Positions 23,653-34,079 of a stretch of 64,000 nt of DNA are shown here, piece after piece. The stretch lies in assembly GCF_963678635.1 (NCBI RefSeq), contig NC_087062.1, forward strand, positions 97,643,705 through 97,707,704, written 5' to 3'. The position numbers and the translations under genes were made by a program. Within the stretch, counting starts at the first letter, position 1, and each line of letters begins with the position of its first letter. Source of the DNA: Symsagittifera roscoffensis. Taxonomy: Eukaryota; Xenacoelomorpha; Acoela; Convolutidae. A model generated the notes under the pieces. The model made no database searches and was not told the origin of the DNA. It saw only the letters and a program-made list of their open reading frames with translations.

Positions 23653-24400
23653 TCTTCATATCACGATCATCTGCAAAAAATAGAAAAGAAAAATAAAAAA
23701 TAAACTTGTTAAAATTCTTCTAAACTTCATTAATATTTTGCACAAAATAATATAATAAAATTCATACCAAATGTAGTAAATAAATTTATAAATTGTTTCC
23801 CCATGAAGCAGTAAATTTAATTACGATGAAAATTTATAACATTAAATTTTCCCAAAAAAACAGTAAATTTGAAATTCTATGTAATAAATTGATAAAATGA
23901 AAATGCAGTACTAACCTTGTGATATTTTCATTCACTCGCACAAGAATTCTATCCAAACTCGCACAGCTCGCCCACGAAGAATTGTTTAAATAATGATTTT
24001 GAGTTTCAAGTTTTAACACTCAACAACTCTAACACGCGATAACAAGTTTCAAACTTTCCTTTAACCCGGTTGGAAAGGAAGTATATACTAAACCAAACTA
24101 ACCAACGCAGCCTACTAAACACCACAAATCATAAAATAACAGCATGACTAAGAAAAGAAAACCAACGGTACCCAAACCGAAATAACCCAGTTTAAAACTG
24201 GATAATTTATTCTTTTAAAGACTATTATAAAGTCTAAGAAAGAAATAATAAAACACAAAAAAGTCGCAAGACAAACAAATACCAAAAACAATTTGATTTT
24301 TGAAAAAAGGACACAATGAAAGAAACATAAGAAAGACCAACATAAACCCAACATAAAACGTTATCACATAACAGGACCTCTCAAAGAAACAGCACGAAAT
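23653..24400 (+). other. 3' non-coding part of duplicated unit 1
   Basis: AT-rich, with no supported ORF. Recurrent short CAGTAAATTT/GCAGTA phrases occur between 23800 and 23910. A conserved block TTTAACCCGGTTGGAAAGGAA (about 24060) recurs in every 3' unit of A and B, and its CCGGTTGGAAAGG is one of the better conserved non-coding words. Confidence 0.6.
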
Positions 24401-24611
24401 ATAACAGCTCAATCGCTACCACCACCATTTATAACAACTGAAGTAATATATAAGTACGACAGATATACCAAAAAGACAATTGGTTACATCACATTTTATA
24501 ACCCATACTCAGGATTATCATACACATGTATATTCTAAAAATATTGATATTTCAACAAATCTTTTTGTATAATATTTTCCTATCAGAACACAAATCCTTC
24601 TACTCGCACAG

Positions 24612-27142
24612 GACCCCAGGACTTATTAGTAACACACTACGATTGTGAAGAAAATGAACAAAAAACACTACACAAATATGCAATAAATCAAGTATCACAA
24701 TGCGAAACAGAACCACAAGCTATAGAAACTACAAATGTAATAGCGACACTGTATTCAAAAGCCCGAGCAACAACAGTCGCATGATATAAATTTACAGCAA
24801 CTTTTTCCGAAAAGAAAGTACATTGTTCACAAGTTTCAAACGGAAATAAAAACCGACATGACCACGAATCATTCTACCAAAGTAACATAGAACGACTTCT
24901 ACATCTAAATCCCGATGATTGTAAAAACGAGCTACTCAGACTAAATATCACAAGAAATAAAAGCACCGACAGAAAACTAGTATATTTTCAAGTCTTTGCC
25001 GATTCTGTACATCAAGCAGAACTTGAAAGATATCAAGGACATATAAAACTAGATGAAAAATACCCATACAATGGCGCACACGGAAGATTAACTTATGACA
25101 TACACGATAAGCACTGGATACCACACATTGGAATAAATAATCCATCAAACTGCAAAGCAGACACAAAAAATAAAGGATATCAAGAAATAATGTTTTTTGA
25201 TTGGAAAATACAACTCGAAAAAATACAACTCACACGAGATTTATCCGACAACACAATGATTTATCAAGGAATTAGATTACCTTGGAAAAACGATCAAGGT
25301 TATTGTGATCCTACAACACGGACACAAGCAACAATTGTTTGGTTTCCCGAAGATACATGCACAACATTTCAAGTAGCAAAAATACACGCTCGAATGATAA
25401 AATTTCACGAAAAATATTTTATAGAATCAATTCCATGTGAACAAGTCCATCCATCGCGAAAACAAAGTACTGTATTCCTAAATATCCATAATATAGAAAA
25501 TAAGTTAACAAGTTTCCAAATATATCAAGAAACAGAAATCGCATGCAAATACAGGAACCCACTTTACAAAACACAATATTCTGAAATACTAAATGAATAC
25601 GAAAAAGGTTTCGACATGACCACTGGAAAAATAAAATTTGACCCATATGCCACAGGTCACCCTCTAAACGAAGGAACATCATATATACCAGTTAACTTTC
25701 AAAAAAGCAATGGTCAACCTGGGGGAAAACTAAAGCCACATGACACTAGACGTACACGTTTACAGGAACTATCACTAATGAATAACACTTATTTTGATAA
25801 CATCCACTATGATATCCACTTAGATATGAAGTTAGACTACACGATTAGTCAAATTTTTTAAGAAATATCACTCTCCGAATTAAAAACACTTCACCAACTA
25901 TGCGAATTAGAAAGGACACAAATCCTACAATCACTCGCACTAGCAGTATTAAAAATACCCTACGCAGGATATTTATTGTCAGGAAATAGATCAAATTTTC
26001 TAGACTACGAAAGAAACATTTTATGGTTTTATACTTGTACCAAAAAAGTATCACCACTATATGTTTTTGAAGATAAACGCTGCTATAAAAGAATCCCTAT
26101 ATTATAAAAATAAGGTACATTTTGTTGACACACTTTCAAGACGAACATAATTTTGGGATACCGCAGTCCCATGTGGATCAGAAAATAGCCACAATGTAGT
26201 ACAATTGAACCCTGATGAAGATAAATATTATCTTCCTACTCGATACCCTACGTTAATTCAATCACTCAAAAAAATATCACCCGAAAGCATCAGAGCTATT
26301 GCTCGTAATCCAAATATTGATTCACAATCAATTGGAATATATTCAAAATCAGATATCCAACACCACATTAGAACACAACAATTCCAAGAATTATTAACAC
26401 AAATGGACACTATACAAAGACAATCAATTGATCAAAATTTACGAAAACTTGCCGAAACCGCAGGATTTGCAGATATTTATACACAAGATTATAGCGGATA
26501 TTTTAAAGACATTAAAGACTATATATATCTAAACGGTGAAAAATACAGACCACAAGATATTTCACCTATAAATATTTTTAGCTTTGTTACCCTAAAAATG
26601 AAATTCTCGATTTTCTAGGATGGCCCTATTACATCTTAGAAAAATTAACTATCCTATACGCAATGTTTAATTTTATAGGATTTCTTTTTTCACTTTTAAA
26701 ATGAATCTATAACACATGCGCTATACACACACAAGTAAATAGACAAGCAAGTGTAGCACGCATACTATTTGCAGGATTTTTTGGAATTTTTTCTTCATCA
26801 AGAAACAAAATTCTTCTAGACGCACAAATAAAAGAACATAATACAAAAATAGCGACAAGACAGAACACGTACGACGAAGAACATAATAACATAGAAGTAA
26901 CACCTACCGCACCACAGTTGCCACCCCTACCACATAACCATCCATTATCCTTAGTCCCACGTAATTTCCGAAACCTAGCAATAACACATAACCCAAATTT
27001 TAGACCAAATATATCGCAAAGTCCCGTACAACATATAATGAAACATCATTCACAAGATGATAATACATATGAACAAATTATAGAACAACCCCATACCACC
27101 GCTTTTCAGTCTCAAAATAATCATTTTTTTAGCCCACGATGA
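24612..27142 (+). pseudogene. env: X2: envelope-like glycoprotein, second copy (broken)
   Basis: A duplicate of 19224-21754 with the same lesions (TGA at 24782, TAA at 25859, the same frameshifts and the second TGA). One amino-acid change is seen: Tyr to Cys in IESIP(Y/C)EQVHPS. It has no start of its own and lies downstream of X3 copy 1, so it is unlikely to be translated. Confidence 0.7.
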
Positions 27143-28860
27143 GCCGACAACTTGGATCCCTACACCGCTCAAATTCCCACCCAACCAACCTCCACACTCC
27201 AATCCCAATAATCCCACTTTTTGCTTTCCCACCACCCGATTTCCCAACTATTAATATATCATCAAGCACGAATTCGGATACTAACTCAGATATTTCAGTT
27301 TTATACTCCATCTTACAACTTAACAACCCTAATATAGAAACCCCTGACGAATTTGCAGACTCCGAACCATCTCCATCCAATAATTTTCAAACCAACTCCT
27401 CAGTTTTTTCAAAACTCCCTTTTCAACCAATCCCACCAAATAATTCACTCCCATCCGTTTCCACTCCTTCTTACGCTTCGCAAGTAACCCCAACCTACTC
27501 TCCACTTCATTCCGACCGATCATCTAATAATTCTCCAGATACCCCCCAAATTTCCCAGGAACTCGATAATTTTATCACCCTACAACAACAGTTAATACAA
27601 CTTAACACCCTCACCATACATCAAACTTCATCCACAATAGAATCCTCAAACCCACCTACTCCTACACCCTCCTCAGCTTACACTGCATCATTAGCACAAT
27701 CATCCACATCCACCGAAACATCTAACAACACTAACCGAGCTTATCGCACTTTTAAAAGCAAATTCCCGAACCATCCATTCCCGATTAAACCAGGAACAGC
27801 CTGCGAATATATTAATCCTCCACAACACACCAACACAAAAGATTTTCTAGCAATCACCTTACCCTCATTCCCACAATATACATTAAACACACCTAACGAC
27901 ACTAACGACACACGTAGTTTTGTAGATGAACATGTTTTAATGCCCACACTTCACTGGACAGCATATTACCATTTTACTAATCCCCTTTGCCTGCCACTAT
28001 CTAGTACTCATGACGATATAGAAAAGAATAAAAATATGCTATATAGACTCACCGCAACACTAACACCTAGACAATTTACTTATGTAGGATATAAAAAATT
28101 ACTAAAAACATTCACTGGACCTCGTGCTAACGAATTTACAATAGAATATTACGACCATAATATCATCCGAACTAATCAAGACCAATTTCTAGATGACGAC
28201 CGCTTCGCTAACCCACAACTAACAGAAAAATTTTTCATCAAAACGTCATATGTATTCACACTTAATTTTTTTCATAGAAAATATGATCATATCATTTCTG
28301 AAGCACTAAATGATATTCAAGCTTACGAAAGTTTTAAAGACAAATTTCAGTTATTTTCACTAACCTTTCACTTCCTTGCACCACAAGAACGCAATTTGCA
28401 CTGTTCACACGACATTATGTTACGCACTAAACAGACTCATACATATACATACTATCGCTTCATACAAAATCATTTTGATTTACATACTCCATCAAGACAA
28501 CAACCACACCATCGTTTTCAGTTTCTTAACTCGCAGTACACTTCACCATTTTTTCTTAATTTCACTTATTGCATCAAGGATACTAACCTCCACGGCATCC
28601 TCCGCAATTATGACCCAGTAACACAAATGTATATATTTTGTCCCATCACGAATACCTTTAACGCCGAAGAATCCAGACCCTTCCTTATCCCACATGAATT
28701 TATCCAGCCTCTAGAAATCCCAATATTAGAATTCATTCACAATACCAAATATAATCACAAAATATATAACTTCAATCAAAACACACCTTATGAGTTTGCA
28801 GTAGGCACCGAAGAACTAAAAACCATTAAAGCACTTCAATTGCTTTGGCCACTGCTCTAA
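27139..28860 (+). CDS. X3: unrecognised 573-aa protein, second copy
   Basis: An intact 573-codon duplicate of the first X3. I see two residue changes, both in one stretch (FKRKFPNQPF in copy 1, FKSKFPNHPF in copy 2), and one silent change near 28587. It starts on the same ATGA overlap with the X2 stop. Both copies being open while X2 and pol carry several stops is notable, although the recency of the duplication means the two copies are not independent evidence. Confidence 0.72.
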   Translation: MSRQLGSLHRSNSHPTNLHTPIPIIPLFAFPPPDFPTINISSSTNSDTNSDISVLYSILQLNNPNIETPDEFADSEPSPSNNFQTNSSVFSKLPFQPIPPNNSLPSVSTPSYASQVTPTYSPLHSDRSSNNSPDTPQISQELDNFITLQQQLIQLNTLTIHQTSSTIESSNPPTPTPSSAYTASLAQSSTSTETSNNTNRAYRTFKSKFPNHPFPIKPGTACEYINPPQHTNTKDFLAITLPSFPQYTLNTPNDTNDTRSFVDEHVLMPTLHWTAYYHFTNPLCLPLSSTHDDIEKNKNMLYRLTATLTPRQFTYVGYKKLLKTFTGPRANEFTIEYYDHNIIRTNQDQFLDDDRFANPQLTEKFFIKTSYVFTLNFFHRKYDHIISEALNDIQAYESFKDKFQLFSLTFHFLAPQERNLHCSHDIMLRTKQTHTYTYYRFIQNHFDLHTPSRQQPHHRFQFLNSQYTSPFFLNFTYCIKDTNLHGILRNYDPVTQMYIFCPITNTFNAEESRPFLIPHEFIQPLEIPILEFIHNTKYNHKIYNFNQNTPYEFAVGTEELKTIKALQLLWPLL

Positions 28861-28956
28861 ACTAAAAACATCATTCGCACTCTAGCAAAATTACTAACAA
28901 CATCGGACATGATACACAACATCTTCCCCCACGGCTTTTTCCCAGACGATTAACAG

Positions 28957-29041
28957 GTAAGTATAATTTAAAAATATTTTTAACTAATAAATTTAAATTA
29001 GTACTAACCATTCCTTATTCATGTTTCTTTTACATTTCTAG
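28957..29041 (+). other. Candidate 85-nt intron after X3, second copy
   Basis: Same GTAAGT...TTTCTAG segment as 23568-23652, unchanged at both splice sites. Here the in-frame sequence just before it reads HGFFPDD followed by TAA, as in element B. Confidence 0.6.
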
Positions 29042-30519
29042 TCTTCATATCACGATCATCTGCAAAAAATAGAAAAGAAAAATAAAAAATAAACTTGTTA
29101 AAATTCTTCTAAACTTCATTAATATTTTGCACAAAATAATATAATAAAATTCATACCAAATGTAGTAAATAAATTTATAAATTGTTTCCCCATGAAGCAG
29201 TAAATTTAATTACGATGAAAATTTATAACTTTAAATTTTCCCAAAAAAAACAGTAAATTTGAAATTCTATGTAATAAATTGATAAAATGAAAATGCAGTA
29301 CTAACCTTGTGATATTTTCATTCACTCGCACAAGAATTCTATCCAAACTCGCACAGCTCGCCCACGAAGAATTGTTTAAATAATGATTTTGAGTTTCAAG
29401 TTTTAACACTCAACAACTCTAACACGCGATAACAAGTTTCAAACTTTCCTTTAACCCGGTTGGAAAGGAAGTATATACTAAACCAAACTAACCAACGCAG
29501 CCTACTAAACTCCACAAATCATAAAATAACAGCATGACTAAGAAAAGAAAACCAACGGTACCCAAACCGAAATAACCCAGTTTAAAACTGGATAATTTAT
29601 TCTTTTAAAGACTATTATAAAGTCTAAGAAAGAAATAATAAAACACAAAAAAGTCGCAAGACAAACAAATACCAAAAACAATTTGATTTTTGAAAAAAGG
29701 ACACAACGAAAGAAACATAAGAAAGACCAACATAAACCCAACATAAAACGTTATCACATAACAGGACCTCTCAAAGAAACAGCACGAAATCATACTCCCA
29801 CTCCTGGCCTAACCCACCAGAGAGGACGTCCTGAGCATGCTCTATAGCCGGCCTAACCCACCGCGCTACATCCACGCTTTGTGGACGCACTTCTATTTTT
29901 AATAAGAGGTACTCAAGGGTGAGTAACTCTTCAAAATAACCGAACTAAAACAAAATGCTTTTGTGAAAACAACTAACTAAATTCATGATTAAAAAACCGA
30001 ACTAATAAAATTTTATAAAATGTAAATCATACCTCGCAGTATATAGATCAACACACAACAACAAAGACGAACATCCAAAGACAAAATGATTCCATCACAC
30101 TCGAACAAGAATGGCTAACCACAACCGATATGCCGTCCACAATCACAACTCAAAGGATTTAGAGTACGACTTGACTTCGCAGAAAAGGACTTCATTAAAC
30201 TAGACCAATGACCACCTCGATGTTCAAGTATACGTGCAGATCCGAGTTACGAGGCATCCCTTTCACACACGATCTCCACGCCATTCCCAGACGAGGTTGA
30301 ACACAAAACAAGTTCTCTACATAATACAGAAAAACCCGTCATAGCAAACCATTTTGAAATCAGATTGATTTCATTGGGAACACAGTCGTTGTCACAAGAC
30401 AACACAACGATTGATGTCCCTAACCGAACCGGACAAGAATTTGATGTTCGCCAAATACCAACGTTCATCATCCATCCTTTGAATTGCAGAAAGATAATTC
30501 TAAAAACTCTGTAAAACCC
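29042..30519 (+). other. 3' non-coding region of element A
   Basis: About 1.5 kb from the last X3 intron to the polypurine tract. It holds the palindrome module (29801-29884) and conserved blocks shared with B, such as CTCAAAGGATTTAGAGTACGACTTG (about 30148-30172). No ORF is supported; a 74-codon reverse-strand frame at 30247-30471 is not conserved as protein in B. Confidence 0.6.
29801..29884 (+). other. Palindrome-chain RNA module, copy A
   Basis: About 84 bp made of four symmetrical parts: CTGG-CCTAACCCA-CCAG, then AGGACGTCCT, then GAGCATGCTC, then CCGG-CCTAACCCA-CCG. The two hairpins carry the same 9-nt loop sequence. It recurs at 55301-55384, 56499-56582, 59814-59897 and 60093-60176 with very few changes, while flanking DNA has diverged strongly. 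It lies in the 3' non-coding region each time. A dimerisation, packaging, RNA-export or recombination signal are possible roles; none is shown. Confidence 0.75.
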
Positions 30520-30526
30520 GGATGGG
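30520..30526 (+). other. Polypurine-tract-like site
   Basis: GGATGGG lies directly before the 3' LTR. The same seven bases precede the LTR of B (60805-60811) but not the 5' LTR of A, as expected for a plus-strand primer. It is short and contains one T. Confidence 0.55.
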
Positions 30527-30936
30527 TGGAACCTGATCTAAACTATATTTTATGATTGGATAAATTGGATATTTTACCACTGTAAAGTATTTAAAATTAA
30601 CCAATCATAATCCATCTAACTAACAACCCACTTATTTGTAAGTGCTGAAATTACTTGTAATTTCAGCACCAGAGAGATTTGAATTTACCTTAGAAATTAA
30701 TTGTCTCTCCAAGATAACTTCAGCAGCCGCAATAAACCAGTATACCCTAGATCTATTGAGCCTAGCAGAGACTAGTTAAACACCCTGAGACTAGAAAGTA
30801 TAAGAGTAAGATTAGGATCGGTATTAGACTAAGAAGTTACACGAATCTATCCGGCCGAAAATAAGATAGCGTGACGAGCAGACGGTGTACCCTATCCGAA
30901 ATTACTCTATGAGTTAAGCACATCGGTAATAACTCA
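30527..30936 (+). repeat. 3' LTR of element A
   Basis: 410 bp, same ends as the 5' LTR, followed directly by the gaag duplication at 30937-30940. Most of the roughly nine mismatches with the 5' LTR cluster in the last 60 bases. Confidence 0.95.
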
Positions 30937-30940
30937 GAAG
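30937..30940 (+). repeat. Target-site duplication (gaag), right copy
   Basis: Matches 6730-6733. Confidence 0.85.
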
Positions 30941-31484
30941 GACAACCTAGATGCTGAGCATGAAACCAGATGCTCAGTTTCTAGAAAATTTTGGTTCTGG
31001 GAGGTTTTAGTTGATGGGAAAATTGTGCTGAGGAATTTAGTGCGCCAGTAAAAGAGTTTTCATATGATATCACACTTGAACCTCACAGGAGTTTTTTTGA
31101 GGTAACTAGAATTGCGCTGAATATAAACACACTTCACGCCATATTTGCTACTGATCTACAAGACTGGTCGTAGAATTGAGAACCTATTTTTTGTTCACTT
31201 AGCTTGAAAAAAAAATCATTTTTGCATAAATTTGAGATTGAATCAATTTTATAAAAAATAATTAAACACTTGTTCGGTCATTCTAATTTTTTTCTAAACA
31301 TATTTAAAAACACAATCAAATTTTCGTGTTCATGATCAACAATTAGAAAAAACAGAAAAAATCGATTATTTATAGAAGAAGTTAGAAGCGGGAAAAATGT
31401 CTATAAGATAACGCATCATTAGCATTATCATGAAATCTGATTTGTTCAGACGGATGTTGCAACTACCAATCTAACACTTTCCAG
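30941..31484. other. Probable host intron, no gene recognised
   Basis: AT-rich sequence between the LTR element and the exon at 31485. One short acceptor/donor-bounded piece (about 31098-31110) is too small to support. Confidence 0.4.
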
Positions 31485-31583
31485 GCAAACGGTCAGAGTT
31501 TTGGCTACTCGCCCAGGGAGTACTTCAACATCTTGTCTACTTTGGGGAACCCTCTAGAGAAAAGAGACCTGGTGTTTATCACA
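31485..31583 (+). CDS. Candidate host-gene exon, 33 codons
   Basis: Bounded by ACTTTCCAG|G and ATCACA|GTAAGA. It is exactly 99 nt and open in phase 0, reading ANGQSFGYSPREYFNILST then LGNPLEKRDLVFIT. Base composition is clearly less AT-rich than both flanks. A short intron (64 nt) separates it from the next exon, which continues in phase. The protein family is not recognised. Confidence 0.55.
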
Positions 31584-31647
31584 GTAAGAGAAAACTAATT
31601 CAAATTTAAGTAATACATTTTGCTTCGCTTTGACAAATAATCGTGAG

Positions 31648-31749
31648 TTATTGCTCGACAACCATTACGAGGGCCATGCTGTTTATACGAAATGCACTTT
31701 TTTGGCGTATGTCTCTCTGGAATCCGCGTATAAACTTCGAAGATGTTAA
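31648..31749 (+). CDS. Candidate terminal host-gene exon
   Basis: Follows TCGTGAG| as acceptor, in phase with the previous exon, and reads LLDNHYEGHAVYTKCTFLAY then VSLESAYKLRRC to a TAA at 31747. An AATAAA lies 81 bp further on. A second frame in the same stretch is also open (to 31834), so the frame choice rests on phase and on the stop plus poly(A) signal. The acceptor lacks a strong pyrimidine tract. Confidence 0.4.
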   Translation, partial: LLLDNHYEGHAVYTKCTFLAYVSLESAYKLRRC

Positions 31750-31829
31750 TTTGGGCAGGTGGAATCCACCGAGAAAACTATCAGAAAATCCGCAAAAAAA
31801 TTGTTGTGTCGCACAAATCACAGAGAACG

Positions 31830-31835
31830 AATAAA
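31830..31835 (+). terminator. Possible poly(A) signal AATAAA
   Basis: It lies 81 bp after the candidate terminal stop codon. AATAAA is frequent by chance in AT-rich DNA, so support is only positional. Confidence 0.3.
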
Positions 31836-32025
31836 TAAGTCAACAAAATTTGTGTATGAAATCACAATTTAATTGTAAAAATCCCAGATGTACTCAACCA
31901 GTGATACACTTACTCAGTAGAAAACAGCTACAGCGAATGTGAAAACTAAAATATTATATCTGTGATGAAACCAAGCTTGTTTTTATGAAATAAGTACCCC
32001 GTGTCCAACAAATGTTCTGATTCAG

Positions 32026-32640
32026 GTCTGAAATATTTGTTTCAGAATTATATTTCAGATCTGAAATAGGTTGTGAAATGTTAAAAACACGTTTGGTTAC
32101 TTTGGGAATTGGTTATTTCAGATCTAATTTCAGATCTGAATTTTTTTCCTCATGGTGACTTCAAATCTGGAAAATCTATTTCAGATATATTTTGTTTTTC
32201 TAAAAATTTCTAACATAAGTCTAAAAATTTGTTTTTGTTGATTACTGCAGGCCTGAAATTTCAAACTTTTTTCCACCCATTTATTTTCTATTTTTCTATT
32301 TTTATAGCATCCCAATGTACGGGATAAACATCCTAAACCCATCAGAGCCAATGAAAATCAAAAGTTTGATAGGTCTTCCAATAAATTTTTTAAAACAGGG
32401 ATATTCTGAAACAGTTGGAGAAGAAACTAAGTTTGAAAACAAAACAGTTTGTGTGATTATTAAAAAGCCCATTTATTTGCTCGAAATGCATATTTTATAC
32501 GTTAACAAAGGGTTTTTCAGATTTAAATTCAGATGTGAAGTTTCGTTTTTCAAGATTATTTCAGATATGAAACATTCAAATTCTCACCAAGATCTGAAAT
32601 AACAAATGTCAGATCTGAGAATTAAATATTTTAAAATAAA
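32026..32640. repeat. Cluster of the palindrome TTTCAGATCTGAAA
   Basis: About ten full or near copies of TTTCAGATCTGAAA or its half-sites occur at both ends of this 0.6-kb stretch (about 32030-32190 and 32510-32620), with few in the middle. Subterminal motif clusters of this kind are known from non-autonomous DNA transposons. A 95-codon frame at 32315-32602 between them is not recognised. Confidence 0.5.
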
Positions 32641-33649
32641 AAAATTCAGCTCTTGTGTAGAAAATCCGCTGGGTACGGAATTTAACTATTGTTTGTGAAA
32701 CTTAACACAAGTTTTTTACATTGATGAAATCTAATCATGGAACGCGTCTCTTTAACCACCAAATTAATTTTTCGTTTGTTTACTTAAATTGCTGAAGATC
32801 CTATAATTTTCGAGTTTTTACCGTAACTGCTGTTGGTGGTTTGTATCATGAGATGACTTAGTTACAAAAACTTTTTTGTTAAATAACTGATCACAGAAAA
32901 TGAAAAACCCCCTAAACTTAGCTCTAATTTCAATATCTATATCTTAAGAATGTATAAAACATTGTGTCAAACATGGTTTGTCAAAACGAAACAGAAATGA
33001 TTGCTCTTTTTGTCTGATGTTAAACTGATTACTTTTGCGAGTTTTCGGTGGAAAGAGTTTAGAAAAATTAATTTTTTTTGAGATTTTTCAATATCAAAGC
33101 TGTGATTTTTGTATTGGAATTTATAGAATAATTGGCTGGCCTCAGTTCCTGGGGACCTTTCTGAGTGCTGACTAAAAAATTATTTTAGCATCATAGATAA
33201 ACCATTAAAAAAAATAGTAGTCTAAAACAGCGCCAAGAACTAGAACAACTTAAACTACAAAAAAAACAGGGTGTTTCAATTGATATGTGATTTTATAAAA
33301 GCTTCTCAATCTATAACCGTTAATGCCTCAAACTTCAAACTTAGAGATAATTTGCAAAACAAGCGAAGAGATGATTATTTATCTTAACTGCCTTAGTTGA
33401 TTAGCTCAACTTGGTAATTTTTGCCCGCATTTTTTCCGATTAATTCACATATTCAACGGGTTTGTTCATACGTGAATGCGATCAGCAAGTTGGTTTTTAT
33501 CGTAGAAGAAAAACGAATTATCTGTTTATTTGCTATTTATGGAAGCTTAACTGAAGTCCGTTGGAGGCTCATTGGTGGATTTGCAATTGCGCCACGAGTT
33601 ACATCTATAATTCAAACGAACCAGCTTGTCAGAGTTTAGAAACGTTTCC
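32641..33649. other. AT-rich DNA, no gene recognised
   Basis: Nothing with recognisable content. A 72-codon frame at 33421-33639 lacks supporting features. Confidence 0.45.
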
Positions 33650-34079
33650 GAGGACAAAGTGGGCTCTCAAAATTTCATGGACGTAATGAAAAGGAATGAG
33701 TTTATCAGGAAACAACGACGCCAATGCTAGTATTACACGCCCTTTTGGTATCCATCTTAAGTTTCGATAACCGAAGCAGCAGCCAATCTGCAATCGAGTC
33801 GCACCACAAGCTGGAGAGTTAGGAGACATGCAAAAATGAAGCCCTAAAAGGTGCTCAAAACATGCCAAACTAAAAAAAATACGAGCTTCCATTTTAGACC
33901 TACTTTCAATGTCTGGTTTTTGAGCATGCTCCAAGCAGCAGCAGACTGGTTCGAGAGGAGTGCCCTTACGAGGCGAACCAGATTTCGACGAAACCTCCTC
34001 ATCAGTGGAAGAAGTTCCGGACAGGTCGGAGACCTGGCAGAACCTCTCAGTTTGTGCCGTGTTTTTGTCTAACAGAGGT

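Larger units (their letters stand above)
19013..24400 (+). repeat. Internal tandem duplication, unit 1 (5388 bp)
   Basis: Unit 1 is followed at once by unit 2 (24401-29790). About ten differences were found by eye, including two 1-bp insertions, so identity is near 99.8%. The junction AGCACGAAAT|ATAACAGC has only a 3-base overlap (AAT) between the ends. The unit covers the last part of X1, X2, X3, the intron and about 0.75 kb of 3' sequence. The X2 lesions are present in both units, so the copy was already inactive when it duplicated. Confidence 0.95.
24401..29790 (+). repeat. Internal tandem duplication, unit 2 (5390 bp)
   Basis: Second copy of the 5.39-kb block. It begins in mid-X1, so the X2 relic here lacks upstream X1, the 62-aa ORF and the acceptor-like site. 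The two extra bases relative to unit 1 are a C in the run near 28926 and an A near 29247. The C changes the reading frame of the short tail after the X3 stop. Confidence 0.95.
6734..30936 (+). mobile_element. Element A: very large env-bearing Ty3/Gypsy-type LTR retrotransposon
   Basis: The element is 24,203 bp long with 410-bp LTRs that begin TGG and end CA, flanked by a gaag duplication. In order it holds: LTR, primer-binding site, basic ORF0, gag with CCHC knuckle, protease (DSGA), RT (YLDD), RNase H, integrase (HHCC and D,D35E), a non-coding spacer, a 62-aa hydrophobic ORF, Pro/Ser-rich X1, envelope-like X2, unknown X3 and a long 3' region. The order RT-RNase H-integrase places it in Ty3/Gypsy (Metaviridae-like). 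Typical family members are 5-10 kb. Even without the 5.39-kb internal duplication, A is 18.8 kb. Stops and frameshifts in gag, pol and X2 show this copy is inactive. It lies among host exons in the same orientation as the candidate gene. Confidence 0.95.

Noticed and set aside
29806-29817. Telomere repeat (CCTAACCC)
   Set aside because: Only one 8-base unit occurs in each hairpin loop; no tandem array exists.
29801-29884. tRNA-derived SINE
   Set aside because: The reverse strand has an A-box-like TAGCGCGGTGGGTTAGG, but no B box follows, and all copies sit at the same place in the LTR elements.
30247-30471. 74-codon reverse-strand ORF in the 3' region of A
   Set aside because: The same region in B does not keep the frame.
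32315-32602. 95-codon ORF between palindrome clusters
   Set aside because: Acceptor-like TTTTATAG precedes it, but no donor, no familiar sequence, and the palindromes run into its end.
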